Source: an uncultured Clostridia bacterium (GTDB taxonomy: Bacteria; Bacillota; Clostridia; Oscillospirales; CAG-272). From it: a stretch of 37,700 bases of DNA. The notes under the pieces are model-generated. The model was not told the origin of the DNA. It was given only the letters and a program-made list of their open reading frames with translations, and did no database searches. The stretch spans positions 1 to 37,700 of the forward strand of contig CAOKAC010000013.1 in assembly GCA_948466345.1 (NCBI GenBank). Direction: 5' to 3'. The stretch's first letter is position 1; each line of letters starts with the position of its first letter. A program made the position numbers and the translations under genes. Positions 7,105 through 13,406 of the stretch are shown here, piece by piece.

Positions 7105-7132
7105 ATTATACAAAACTCGGATTTTGTAAGCG
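7105..7132. other. 28-bp dif-like recombination site inside the element
   Basis: ATTATACAAAA (7105-7115), 6-base centre CTCGGA, TTTTGTAAGCG (7122-7132): an 11-6-11 layout like Xer/dif sites. The left arm is identical to that of the sites at 7053 and 10784. An unshared centre argues that this copy is an accessory binding site or a decoy. Confidence 0.45.
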
Positions 7133-7179
7133 CAGCTCGCTGCGCGATTAATTGCGATTGGTAGTGTCGGGGAAGACTA

Positions 7180-7262
7180 GCCCCAACTGCCACGCCAGCG
7201 ACAAGCGCACTGGGCCGGGCATTGGCCTGGCACGGGCGCAAGCTGCGTGTGGCAGTTGGGGC
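7180..7262. other. large stem-loop (possible replication origin structure)
   Basis: GCCCCAACTGCCAC (7180-7193) is the exact complement of 7249-7262, giving a 14-bp stem around a GC-rich 55-base loop that can fold further (GGCC and GCGC pairs). The decayed copy keeps it at 13248-13330 with one mismatch. Rolling-circle replicons use such structures as double- or single-strand origins; the role here is inferred. Confidence 0.6.
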
Positions 7263-7322
7263 GGAATGGCTGCAAGAATGAGAGATAAAAAACTCCGGAA
7301 GGAGTTTTTTTGTTTGCAGCTC

Positions 7323-7351
7323 TTGACAAGCATGCAATCCTGTGGTAAGAT
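7323..7351 (+). promoter_or_regulatory. promoter of the element's small RNA
   Basis: TTGACA (7323-7328), 17-base spacer, TAAGAT (7346-7351). The decayed copy has the same arrangement at 13372-13400 (TTGACA, 17, TATGAT), although the spacer sequence has diverged. Conservation of only the boxes supports a working promoter. Confidence 0.8.
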
Positions 7352-7357
7352 GCATAC

Positions 7358-7484
7358 AGGTGGGTACGCATACGGGCGTACAAACTCATGCATTCATCCA
7401 CAGGTTACGGGCTGACTACCTCTAACCCTTGCATGAGCGTCACACAAAAAGGGCTGCAGATGATGAAGTGCTGCAGCCCTTTTC
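7358..7484 (+). ncRNA. structured small RNA of the element, or attenuated leader of rep
   Basis: A transcript of about 127 bases is predicted between the promoter and a terminator (AAAAAGGGCTGCAG ... CTGCAGCCCTTTT, about 7447-7484). It can form a 5' hairpin GTACGC/GCGTAC (7364-7369, 7376-7381) and then a stem CTCATGCA/TGCATGAG (7385-7392, 7430-7437). That stem closes a 37-base loop that is identical in the decayed copy. In that copy the 5' hairpin is GTATATG/CATATAC and the stem is CTCGTGCA/TGTACGAG, so paired positions change together. No good open reading frame lies in it. It runs in the same direction as rep, so it is either a free RNA or a rep leader with a terminator. The exact 5' end is estimated from the -10 box. 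Confidence 0.7.
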
Positions 7485-7880
7485 CTATGCCCGGCGCGTT
7501 TCCCACCTGCCCGTCTGGCGAAGACCCGCTCCCGCAGCAGCGGAACACCCCAGCAGATTGGCAGGGCTGCACAAGCGCCATCTGCGCCGAAGGCGCACGG
7601 AGGCCGCCGCCTGGGGGAGCCAGGCAGCCGCGCACTGTGCGGCTGGCGGCGACGCCAGGGCGGGGCGCTGTGGCAAGGGAGCGCCGGAGGCGCGAGGGAG
7701 CCGCGCGACCAGCTGGCAGCGTAGCTGCCGGCGGCGGCCCTATTGTCCTTTGGCAGCTTTTGGCCGGCTTTGCCGCCAAAAGCAACCGAGGCAGCGCAGC
7801 TGCTGGCCCCCGGCCACACTGCCGCTTTGCACTTTCCTTCCATATAGGTACTTGATATAGGGGACAGAATATCGTCAAAA
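7485..7880. other. GC-rich non-coding block upstream of rep
   Basis: About 400 bases, very GC-rich, with open frames on both strands only because stop codons are rare in such sequence. No ribosome binding site or recognisable protein is present. The block in the decayed copy is equivalent in position and length but largely diverged, except for its edges (CCCGCAG..GCGGAACACCCC and the last 50 bases before rep). A hairpin of GC-rich palindromic type (around 7755-7788 here, 13815-13834 in the copy) lies just upstream of rep in both. It probably holds an origin or packaging signal. Confidence 0.5.
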
Positions 7881-8774
7881 GTGGATGTTGATGTATCTCT
7901 GTCAAAAACCGCAAACCACCTGTCAGCACTGGGTCTTTCAGATCTTTTTAGGCCTATTCCTGAAAACCTCGCGCGACACAAAGTACGCGCAAAGTATGTT
8001 CCATTGCCCGATGGCTCTCTGCGCCTGGTTTCTATCCAGGCTTCCACGCTGCCCGTCTTTCTCCCTTCCGGTTTGGAGTCCCGAAAGTCCGATAAATGGG
8101 ACTCCAAACCAAAGTCCGTTTTATTGGACTCTGCCTCTTCTGTTTCTGGAGATAACGTGAAACGGGCTTCCCGCCGCGCCAAAATTCGCGCTATGGACTT
8201 CATCCTTTGTAATCCCGACCTGGATGCCTTTGCTACTCTCACTTTCAATCCCGATTCTGCCGATAGGGCTTCCTGGGACGATGTGTACAGCCACAAGCTC
8301 AAAAACTGGCTAGACAACCGGGTGCGTCGTCATGGCCTCAAGTATATTGTCGTCCCCGAGTATCACAAGGACGGCAACGCCATTCACTTTCACGCCGTCA
8401 TGAACGCTGCCGCTCTGGATCTCACAGAAGCACGCTACGCCGACTCTGGCAGATTGGTCAAAAAGCGGCGCGCCGGTGAATCCAAGCAGCTTTACAACCT
8501 TTCCGACTGGCCTGCTGGCTGGTCTACCGTTGAACGTGTCACCGGCGTGGGGAGCACTGACAAGGTCGCTAAGTATATATTCAAGTACATGGGCAAGCAG
8601 CTGGGCCAGCGTATCGGCGGCCGCTATTTCCTTCATGGGGGCCAGCTTGCCAGCCCTGTCTATCGGTACGGAGAGGAAATCGATCAGTTTTTGTCACCGG
8701 ATTTGGCTGAAACGAATCGCTTTTCTGTTGACGTCACCGACAACATCACTTATACGGAGGTTTCTTTTCTGTAA
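7881..8774 (+). CDS. HUH-type rolling-circle replication initiator
   Basis: A 297-residue protein from GTG 7881. The start is uncertain: the nearest good purine run, AGGGGA at 7859-7864, is rather far. HUH features in order: strand motif FATLTFNP (residues 117-124), VVPEYHKDG (158-165), the metal-binding HFH (169-171) within IHFHAVM, and the tyrosine motif KYIFKYMGK (231-239; Tyr232 and Tyr236). This order matches the REP_ORF2/G2P-like Rep family of filamentous phages and rolling-circle replicons. It nicks one strand at the origin, stays bound to the 5' end and later religates the circle. The next gene overlaps its stop by one base (TAATG). The first 30 codons are repeated, broken, at 13938-14026. 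Confidence 0.88.
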   Translation: MDVDVSLSKTANHLSALGLSDLFRPIPENLARHKVRAKYVPLPDGSLRLVSIQASTLPVFLPSGLESRKSDKWDSKPKSVLLDSASSVSGDNVKRASRRAKIRAMDFILCNPDLDAFATLTFNPDSADRASWDDVYSHKLKNWLDNRVRRHGLKYIVVPEYHKDGNAIHFHAVMNAAALDLTEARYADSGRLVKKRRAGESKQLYNLSDWPAGWSTVERVTGVGSTDKVAKYIFKYMGKQLGQRIGGRYFLHGGQLASPVYRYGEEIDQFLSPDLAETNRFSVDVTDNITYTEVSFL

Positions 8775-9025
8775 TGTCCAACAAGACCATCGATGCTTTG
8801 GCTGTCTGCCCTTTCTACGTCCGCGAATCTTCTAAGACTATTGCCTGCGAAGGGTTGATTGATGTTCCTGGCTCTCTTTCGGTTCTTCACTTCTTGCATG
8901 AGTCCGAAAAGCTGCTTCATGAGCGCGATTTTTGCACCTGTAAAAATTGCCAGGGCTGTCCTGTCTTTTTGGCTCTCCAGGAGAAATACTCGGAAAGGAG
9001 AAAGCCCTATGCTTTCAAATGCTGA
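8774..9025 (+). CDS. small Cys-rich protein, possible zinc-ribbon
   Basis: An 83-residue protein, translationally linked to rep (TAATG overlap) and behind GGAGG at 8756-8760. It has CPFYVRESSKTIACEGLI at residues 12-29 and a C-terminal cluster CTCKNCQGC near residues 54-62, so six or more cysteines are placed to bind zinc. I do not recognise a named family, although CPxY...IxCEGLI proteins occur beside Rep genes in small Firmicutes elements, as I recall. It may be a DNA-binding or regulatory partner of Rep (inference). Confidence 0.7.
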   Translation: MSNKTIDALAVCPFYVRESSKTIACEGLIDVPGSLSVLHFLHESEKLLHERDFCTCKNCQGCPVFLALQEKYSERRKPYAFKC

Positions 9026-9260
9026 TCGCAATTATACCCGCTACTGCAGTGAACAGATTCAAAAGCTTTATGAGTTCGCTCGTTTGTGGGAACGCCACAG
9101 TGCACACCGTCTCCCTTGGGTTTCTGTCATTTGCAGCGACATCATCAAACTCCACACCCGCTTGGATCAATTTGTTTCTGCTTGGGACCGTGACCCACCC
9201 AATGATGACGCTTTCGCTCCTTCCGTTAGCGGCAAGAGCGTTTGGAGCGGTAATTTTTGA
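9009..9260 (+). CDS. small hypothetical protein of the element
   Basis: An 83-residue protein from ATG 9009, behind AGGAG at 8996-9000. It overlaps the previous gene by 17 bases. The sequence is mostly helical and rich in aromatic residues (RYCSEQIQKLYEFARLWERH); no family is recognised. Its stop, TGA 9258-9260, is followed in the same frame by seven sense codons and then the TTG start of the recombinase. Confidence 0.65.
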   Translation: MLSNADRNYTRYCSEQIQKLYEFARLWERHSAHRLPWVSVICSDIIKLHTRLDQFVSAWDRDPPNDDAFAPSVSGKSVWSGNF

Positions 9261-9281
9261 CATTTTGGGTTTGTCAATTTT

Positions 9282-9887
9282 TTGAAAGCCAAATATTTAT
9301 CCCCTGAGGAGATCAACGCTATTTTTAGCCGCCTGTCCAAAGATAGGCGGCTTGTCTTTTCTGTGGCTCTTGAAACCGGCCTGCGCATCGGGGACGTGCT
9401 CAAAATCAAAACCAGAGATCTGAAACAAATCGCACCAGATGCCCTTAAAATCGCCTATATCGCCCAAAAGACCAAAAAGAAGGGTAGTTGTATACTCAAA
9501 GGCCAAACAGCCCGGGAATTGCTGTTTTTAGCCAAATTTCGCAGAGGTTTCCTCTGGGGCTCCAACGCAAAATGCGGTCACATCACCAGACAAACCGCTT
9601 GGAATTGGTTCAAAGACGCCGCCAAAGCCGCCGAAATCGATGTGAACGGGGTATCTCCTCATGCGCTGCGTAAGTCCTTTGCTGTGAAGCTGCGCCACGA
9701 GCAGGGCATGGAAGCCGCTAAAACAGCCCTCCAGCATGCAGACAACGCCACCACGGCGATTTATGCCTACGCTGACGTTTATGCAGGGAAGGATCCAAAT
9801 GCGCCTGTCCTCTGGTGCCAGGTGGACCAGCTGGTGGACCTGATCGCCAGCCGGCTGCGCACAGACCCACCTCACCCGTCTTCATGA
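9282..9887 (+). CDS. short tyrosine recombinase/integrase (catalytic domain only)
   Basis: A 201-residue protein starting at TTG 9282, with a weak ribosome binding site. Catalytic residues can be placed: Arg35 (ALETGLRIGDVLK), Lys63 (AQKTKKKG), His127-x-x-Arg130 (SPHALRKSF), His152 (ALQHADNATT) and nucleophile Tyr161 (AIYAYAD). The N-terminal core-binding domain of normal 300-400-residue integrases is absent, as in some very small elements. It should join the circular element to the chromosome at the sites in the direct repeats. The possible recombination site at 10784-10811 has an 11-6-11 layout. A strong terminator follows at 9920. Confidence 0.9.
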   Translation: MKAKYLSPEEINAIFSRLSKDRRLVFSVALETGLRIGDVLKIKTRDLKQIAPDALKIAYIAQKTKKKGSCILKGQTARELLFLAKFRRGFLWGSNAKCGHITRQTAWNWFKDAAKAAEIDVNGVSPHALRKSFAVKLRHEQGMEAAKTALQHADNATTAIYAYADVYAGKDPNAPVLWCQVDQLVDLIASRLRTDPPHPSS

Positions 9888-9919
9888 GGTCAGCTTCAGC
9901 TGCGCTCATGAAGGCGGCA

Positions 9920-9951
9920 TTTTCCAGGGGCTGGCCCCTGGAAAACTTTTT
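9920..9951 (+). terminator. terminator of the rep-integrase operon
   Basis: TTTTCCAGGGGC (9920-9931) pairs with GCCCCTGGAAAA (9934-9945), then CTTTTT. Confidence 0.85.
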
Positions 9952-9983
9952 CGGTATAATTGCTTGAGGTTGCAAAACTCTTG

Positions 9984-10015
9984 CAAAAAAAGCTGAGGGA
10001 AATCCCTCAGCTTTT
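9984..10015 (-). terminator. terminator of the minus-strand gene in the element
   Basis: AAAAGCTGAGGG (9988-9999) and its complement (10004-10015) form a 12-bp stem with a T-run on the minus strand. It overlaps the stop codon of the gene at 10007-10390. Confidence 0.85.
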
Positions 10016-10390
10016 CCATTTCCAGTAGGGAACCCTTCTTTCCCGCTCCGGCTGCGCTGCTTCCTTCACCTCGTATTCTTCTTCAAACTCTGGATCAAGC
10101 TGAAACGCCGGATCAAAACACACGATAGCTACCAGCGGATCTGGATCGTTGGTGTAGATGTTTGTTTGGAGCCCTTCGCCCTCTTCCGCTTCCATAATCT
10201 CACTTGCCCTGTATCGCAAATGCTCACGGCTCCATGCTCCGCGCTCTCGTAGCATGTACTCGCAATGGCTCCAGTATTCCAAAACTTCTTCTGCATCGCG
10301 CAACTCCAACGTCTCTATCTCAAATACGTATGCCGGGCAATTCTCTGGAACCTCTTCCAGAATCTTTTTGAGTGCTTTTACTTTCGTCAT
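10007..10390 (-). CDS. acidic hypothetical protein of the element
   Basis: A 127-residue product from ATG 10390. The frame stays open upstream to 10600, but that extra part reads like GC-rich junk (RAPLLAPFHCNSAS), so the internal start MTKVKALKKILEEVP is preferred, with AAAGGATGG upstream. The protein is very acidic, with runs such as MEAEEGEGLQ and EFEEEYEVKEAA, and ends in a basic WKWKS. I do not recognise it. Acidity, small size and opposite orientation to rep are common for anti-defence or regulatory proteins of small phages and satellites; that is speculation. Confidence 0.6.
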   Translation of the reverse strand: MTKVKALKKILEEVPENCPAYVFEIETLELRDAEEVLEYWSHCEYMLRERGAWSREHLRYRASEIMEAEEGEGLQTNIYTNDPDPLVAIVCFDPAFQLDPEFEEEYEVKEAAQPERERRVPYWKWKS

Positions 10391-10448
10391 GGCTTTGTAC
10401 CATCCTTTCTGCCTTTGCGGCATTTTGCACGGAACAGCGCCGCTCCCA

Positions 10449-10506
10449 GGCAAGGCCTTTGAGGGGTGGAGATTTTGCGCAGCAAAATACAACCCCGTGC
10501 CTTGCC
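10449..10506. other. nested long stem-loop (candidate second origin)
   Basis: Three nested stems: GGCAAGGC (10449-10456) with GCCTTGCC (10499-10506); GGGGT (10463-10467) with ACCCC (10492-10496); ATTTTGC (10472-10478) with GCAAAAT (10482-10488). No coding frame is supported here on either strand. It suits a single-strand origin or packaging hairpin of a rolling-circle element. Confidence 0.5.
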
Positions 10507-10706
10507 ACTCCCGGGCTGCACCCCCGTTGGAGGCGCTGTTACAATGGAAAGGCGCAAGGAGAGGAGCGCGGCTCGCCGCCTGCTTGGTGGCGCGCCGCAA
10601 CCAGACTTACAGTTTCTTTTCCTGGAAAGCTCTTGCTTTCCAGCTTCTTTTATGCTATCATGTAGAAAATTCTTGGAAAGGAGTTGTCCCTTTTCAAGTA
10701 CCGGAG

Positions 10707-10799
10707 TTTTCTTTTCTCAACGGCCGTAGGCCCTCATCTCAGCAGGGCAACAGGCCTGATCTCCCCGACGCGGTACCAATGCAATTATACAAAATGCAA
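10707..10799 (+). repeat. right 93-bp direct repeat of the element (candidate attR)
   Basis: Identical to 6976-7068. Its left flank (CCCTTTTCAAGTA at 10688-10700) resembles the left flank of the third copy (CCTTTTTCAAGTA at 13025-13037), so the repeat family may extend further left than the 93 bp shared here. Confidence 0.85.
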
Positions 10800-10811
10800 A
10801 TTTTGTATAAT
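10784..10811. other. perfect 11-6-11 palindromic recombination site at the right junction
   Basis: ATTATACAAAA (10784-10794), centre TGCAAA, and TTTTGTATAAT (10801-10811), the exact complement of the left arm. This is the layout of Xer/dif sites, and the right arm agrees with the B. subtilis XerD arm at most positions, as I recall it. It spans the element/chromosome boundary at 10799. Confidence 0.6.
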
Positions 10812-10863
10812 TCAGGGAAGCAATTTTGTAAAATCTTATATTTATGGTATATGGAGCCTTCAT

Positions 10864-11649
10864 ATGTTGTTATCTATTGATATCGGCAATTCAGTAATTA
10901 AATTTGCCGTATATACGCTGCCAGCTTTTGAAAAGGCCGCAGGATTTCAGATAGCTGCATCTTCAATAAAAAGTTCGGATGAATACAGGCTGCTTATTAA
11001 TCATTTTCTATCTGAATTTCAATTAACTGACCAGGTTCATTCTTCCGTAATCGCCTCCGTTGTGCCATCCCTCACCACGCCTATCTATCAGGCCGCAATG
11101 ACAATATGCCAAAACAAACCATTTATTATTGGCGCTGGTACACATACTGGCTTTAAAATAAACATTGATGTTCATTCACAGCTGGGCGCCGATATTGTTG
11201 CAAATGTTGCTGCAGCACGGTTAAAATGTCAGCCGCCATTTGTTGTTGTGGATACTGGTACAGCTACGACTTTTACAGCCGTCAACACAAACGGCAATAT
11301 AGTTGGTACCATTATTCATCCTGGACTGCAGACCAGCCTAGATGCACTGACTGGTTCGGCGGCACTTCTAAATGAAGTTCCTCTAGTAAGGCCATCAGAA
11401 ATTATTGGACAAAATTCTATCACCAGTATGCAAAGTGGTATTATTAATGGACATATATCCATGATAGACGGCTTCATTCAGCAGATGCGTGAAATTTTGT
11501 GTACAAAAGACGAAAGATTATCTTTAATTGCAACGGGTGGACATGCGCAAACATTGATTCCATATTGCTGTAGTAAAATGGAAATCGATTCGGATCTCAC
11601 GGTTCGTGGTGCTGCTGCTCTGTATTACTCCAATCGAAAACGCAATTGA
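10864..11649 (+). CDS. coaX: type III pantothenate kinase
   Basis: A 261-residue protein from ATG 10864, with GGAG 7 bases upstream; the longer frame back to 10684 runs through the repeat and is rejected. It has the ASKHA fold motifs of CoaX: SIDIGNS at the N-terminus for phosphate binding, VVDTGTATTF (near residue 125), the Asp-rich HSQLGADIVANVAAA stretch, and IHPGLQTSLDALT. It phosphorylates pantothenate with ATP, the first step of coenzyme A synthesis. The family is known to need a monovalent cation and to be insensitive to CoA feedback. The element has inserted directly upstream, so its present promoter lies in or just after the 93-bp repeat. The next gene encodes a vitamin-type ECF S component, which may bring in the substrate. 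Confidence 0.93.
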   Translation: MLLSIDIGNSVIKFAVYTLPAFEKAAGFQIAASSIKSSDEYRLLINHFLSEFQLTDQVHSSVIASVVPSLTTPIYQAAMTICQNKPFIIGAGTHTGFKINIDVHSQLGADIVANVAAARLKCQPPFVVVDTGTATTFTAVNTNGNIVGTIIHPGLQTSLDALTGSAALLNEVPLVRPSEIIGQNSITSMQSGIINGHISMIDGFIQQMREILCTKDERLSLIATGGHAQTLIPYCCSKMEIDSDLTVRGAAALYYSNRKRN

Positions 11650-11706
11650 ATTATACAAAATTTTATTATCCAGTGGTAATCCGGTTTCGGCCTGATTATA
11701 AATTTT

Positions 11707-11772
11707 ATGCATGCGCCATACCAAGCATATGTTTGGATGGCAGCATTGGGTTAAAGCCCCGGAGGTAATATT
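11707..11772 (+). promoter_or_regulatory. leader hairpin with two bulged adenosines before the ECF transporter gene
   Basis: ATGC-GCCAT (11711-11719), A11720, CCAA (11721-11724), an 8-base loop, TTGG-ATGGC (11733-11741), A11742, GCAT (11743-11746). This gives a 13-bp stem interrupted by one unpaired A on each side. GGG..CCC pairs (11748-11759) and the CGGAGG ribosome binding site follow. A hairpin with two bulged A is the described hallmark of the pan RNA motif near pantothenate genes. The match here is by shape only and has not been tested against the consensus. Confidence 0.4.
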
Positions 11773-12396
11773 ATGGCAAAATCCCTTAATTCACATGCGA
11801 AAATTCTTCGCATGGTGCAGCTTGCTTTTCTTGCAGCGCTGGAAGTTGTTTTGATGTTGGTCTACATCCCCGTCGGAACAATCAATTTGAATTTCGGTCT
11901 TGTCCCCATCGTAATTGCAGCTGTACTTTTCGGACCAGGCTATGGCGCAATGATTGGTGGAGTATCCGGAATTGTTACAATGATTCAGGTGCTGACAGGC
12001 CAGAGTGCTTTTTACATGTTTCTTGTCGCTACAAATCCTGTGGCGGCTTCCCTTCTTTGTATTCTTAAAACAACAGCAGCAGGATTTCTGTCTGGTCTGG
12101 CGTATAAGCTGTTTATGAAATTTTCAAAATTTAAAGCTGCTAATGTAATTGTGCCTGCTATTGTGTGCCCAGTTGTCAATACTGGTATTTTTGCACTTGG
12201 TATGCTTACAATTTTCGGCAAAGCACTTATGGCAGATCCAGAAATTTCCGCATGGTCAACCGGCGGCGTGGTCGCACTTGTTTTTGTGGTTCTGATTGGT
12301 GTTAATTTTTTTGTAGAACTTGGACTGAATGTTGTATTGTGTCCAGTAATTAGTAAAGCCTTGTTTTTAATGAAACGCGGAAAAGGCGATCAGTAA
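11773..12396 (+). CDS. ECF transporter S component, possibly for pantothenate
   Basis: A 207-residue membrane protein with about six hydrophobic segments. It has the S-component pattern: a short cytosolic N-terminus (MVQLAFLAALEVVLM), then NLNFGLVPIVIAAVLFGP followed by GAMIGG, as in FolT/PanT-type proteins. S components bind one vitamin and associate with the shared energising module EcfA-A'-T, which is not in this window. Pantothenate is proposed because coaX lies upstream and the leader carries a pan-like hairpin; folate or another vitamin remains possible. The start has CGGAGG 9 bases upstream. A terminator follows. Confidence 0.85.
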   Translation: MAKSLNSHAKILRMVQLAFLAALEVVLMLVYIPVGTINLNFGLVPIVIAAVLFGPGYGAMIGGVSGIVTMIQVLTGQSAFYMFLVATNPVAASLLCILKTTAAGFLSGLAYKLFMKFSKFKAANVIVPAIVCPVVNTGIFALGMLTIFGKALMADPEISAWSTGGVVALVFVVLIGVNFFVELGLNVVLCPVISKALFLMKRGKGDQ

Positions 12397-12403
12397 TCTA
12401 TCG

Positions 12404-12434
12404 AAAACCTTCTGCTAAATAGCAGAAGGTTTTT
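12404..12434 (+). terminator. terminator of the ECF S-component gene
   Basis: AAAACCTTCTGCT (12404-12416), loop AAAT, AGCAGAAGGTTTT (12421-12433) and further T. Confidence 0.9.
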
Positions 12435-12475
12435 AAATTTATGGAAAACTGTATCTATATTTCCCACAATCCTAC

Positions 12476-12504
12476 TTGCATTTTTCTGTCTTTCATGATA
12501 AGAT
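12476..12504 (+). promoter_or_regulatory. promoter of the flavodoxin-like gene
   Basis: TTGCAT (12476-12481), 17-base spacer, TAAGAT (12499-12504), 34 bases before the ATG. Confidence 0.65.
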
Positions 12505-12537
12505 AATCGTATATACACATTCGGAGGTTAAAATAGA

Positions 12538-12981
12538 ATGGCTGCACCTAAAGTGAAAGTTCGCGTTATGTATTCTACAAAAAAGGCAAAAGTAAAAACA
12601 TTTGCCTCTGCAATTGCTGAAGCGTTTAAATGCTTGGTTAATGATGTTCCCCCGGCATTTCCCTGTGATAAGGAACGGGTTGTATTTATCGGCATGACAA
12701 TCAAAGACGATCCAAACGATCAGCTCCGTCTTTTCTGCCGGCAGCTGACAAAGCAAGCTGCAAATAATGTTGCACTTTTTGTAGATGGTCCAAACATGGC
12801 TGAAAACAAAGGACTGCAAACAATTATTGATATTTTGAAAGAAGCAGGAACAAATGTACTTACAGATGATATCTACTACGTAAATGGAGGCCCTGCCCTG
12901 TTTGGCGGCAAAAAAATCTCTCTGGAAGAGAGAACGGAAATTGTGCGCTGGGCAGAATCCATTGTTGCAAAGGTTTCCTAA
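12538..12981 (+). CDS. flavodoxin-like protein
   Basis: A 147-residue protein from ATG 12538 behind GGAGG. Near the N-terminus VMYSTKKAKVKTFASAIAEA resembles the phosphate-binding loop region of flavodoxins (YSTxTGxTxxxA), though the usual TGNT residues are not kept. LFVDGPNMAEN and IYYVNGGPALFGG later suggest the alternating alpha/beta fold. It is a single-gene unit with its own promoter and terminator. FMN binding is uncertain because of the altered loop, so it may be a degenerate member. The decayed mobile element begins directly after its terminator. Confidence 0.6.
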   Translation: MAAPKVKVRVMYSTKKAKVKTFASAIAEAFKCLVNDVPPAFPCDKERVVFIGMTIKDDPNDQLRLFCRQLTKQAANNVALFVDGPNMAENKGLQTIIDILKEAGTNVLTDDIYYVNGGPALFGGKKISLEERTEIVRWAESIVAKVS

Positions 12982-12987
12982 AAATAT

Positions 12988-13024
12988 AAAAGCGGCTGAA
13001 ACGGAAAGGGTTCAGCCGCTTTTT
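12988..13024 (+). terminator. terminator of the flavodoxin-like gene
   Basis: AAAAGCGGCTGAA (12988-13000), 10-base loop, TTCAGCCGCTTTT (13011-13023), then T/C-rich sequence. Confidence 0.9.
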
Positions 13025-13043
13025 CCTTTTTCAAGTAGCAGCT

Positions 13044-13136
13044 TTTTCTTATCTCAACGGCCGTAGGCCCTCATCTCAGCAGGGCAACAGGCCTGATCTC
13101 CCCGACGCGGTACCAATGCAATTATACAAAATGCAA
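13044..13136 (+). repeat. third copy of the 93-bp repeat
   Basis: Same as 6976-7068 except for one base (TTATCTCAACG in place of TTTTCTCAACG). It begins 20 bases after the terminator of the flavodoxin-like gene. Confidence 0.85.
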
Positions 13137-13371
13137 GAGTTTTGTAAGCTCCTGCGCTAATTGCCGCAGGCAATTATACAAAACTCGGATTTTGTAAGCG
13201 CAGCTCGCTGCGCGATTAATTGCGATTGGTAGTGTCGGGGAAGACTAGCCCCAACTGCCACGCCAGCGACAAGCGCACTGGGCCGGGCATTGGCCTGGCA
13301 CGGGCGCAAGCTGCGTGTGGCAGTGGGGGCGTGCATGTTGAAAAAGCTGCAAGGAAATTGCGGCTGGACTA

Positions 13372-13400
13372 TTGACATCGGTACTTGAATGTGGTATGAT
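13372..13400 (+). promoter_or_regulatory. promoter of the small RNA in the decayed copy
   Basis: TTGACA (13372-13377), 17-base spacer, TATGAT (13395-13400). Confidence 0.75.
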
Positions 13401-13406
13401 GCAGAG

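Larger units (their letters stand above)
6976..10799 (+). mobile_element. integrated rolling-circle element (HUH Rep plus tyrosine recombinase)
   Basis: The element lies between exact 93-bp direct repeats at 6976-7068 and 10707-10799, so its circular form would be 3731 bp. In order it holds: stem-loops and a small structured RNA (7180-7484), a GC-rich non-coding block (7485-7880), Rep (7881-8774), a Cys-rich small protein, another small protein, a short tyrosine recombinase, two facing terminators, a minus-strand gene (10007-10390), and a second structured non-coding zone (10391-10706). GC content is visibly higher than in the flanks. No morphogenesis protein (Zot-like ATPase, coat) is seen, so it resembles an integrative plasmid or a satellite of a filamentous phage rather than a complete inovirus. 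It sits between the cdd promoter and coaX, and a decayed relative is at 13044-14026. Confidence 0.85.

Noticed and set aside
7388..7860. Several overlapping plus- and minus-strand frames in the GC-rich block
   Set aside because: Open in almost every frame because stop codons are rare in GC-rich DNA; the equivalent block in the second copy does not conserve them.
7394..8317. 307-codon minus-strand frame across the GC-rich block and the start of rep
   Set aside because: Antisense to the HUH Rep gene; low-complexity Ala/Arg/Pro sequence caused by high GC; no ribosome binding site or motifs.
10007..10600. Full 197-codon version of the minus-strand element gene
   Set aside because: The first 70 codons read like non-coding GC-rich sequence and overlap the nested stem-loop; the internal ATG 10390 is better.
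10684..10863. Upstream extension of coaX from 10684
   Set aside because: It translates the direct repeat; homology to CoaX begins at ATG 10864, which has its own ribosome binding site.
10158..10880. 240-codon plus-strand frame
   Set aside because: Antisense to the acidic minus-strand gene, running through a stem-loop zone and the 93-bp repeat; the protein has no recognisable order.
6976..13330. Possible CRISPR array from the repeated segments
   Set aside because: Only three long copies thousands of bases apart with genes between them; this is element end repetition and not a spacer array.
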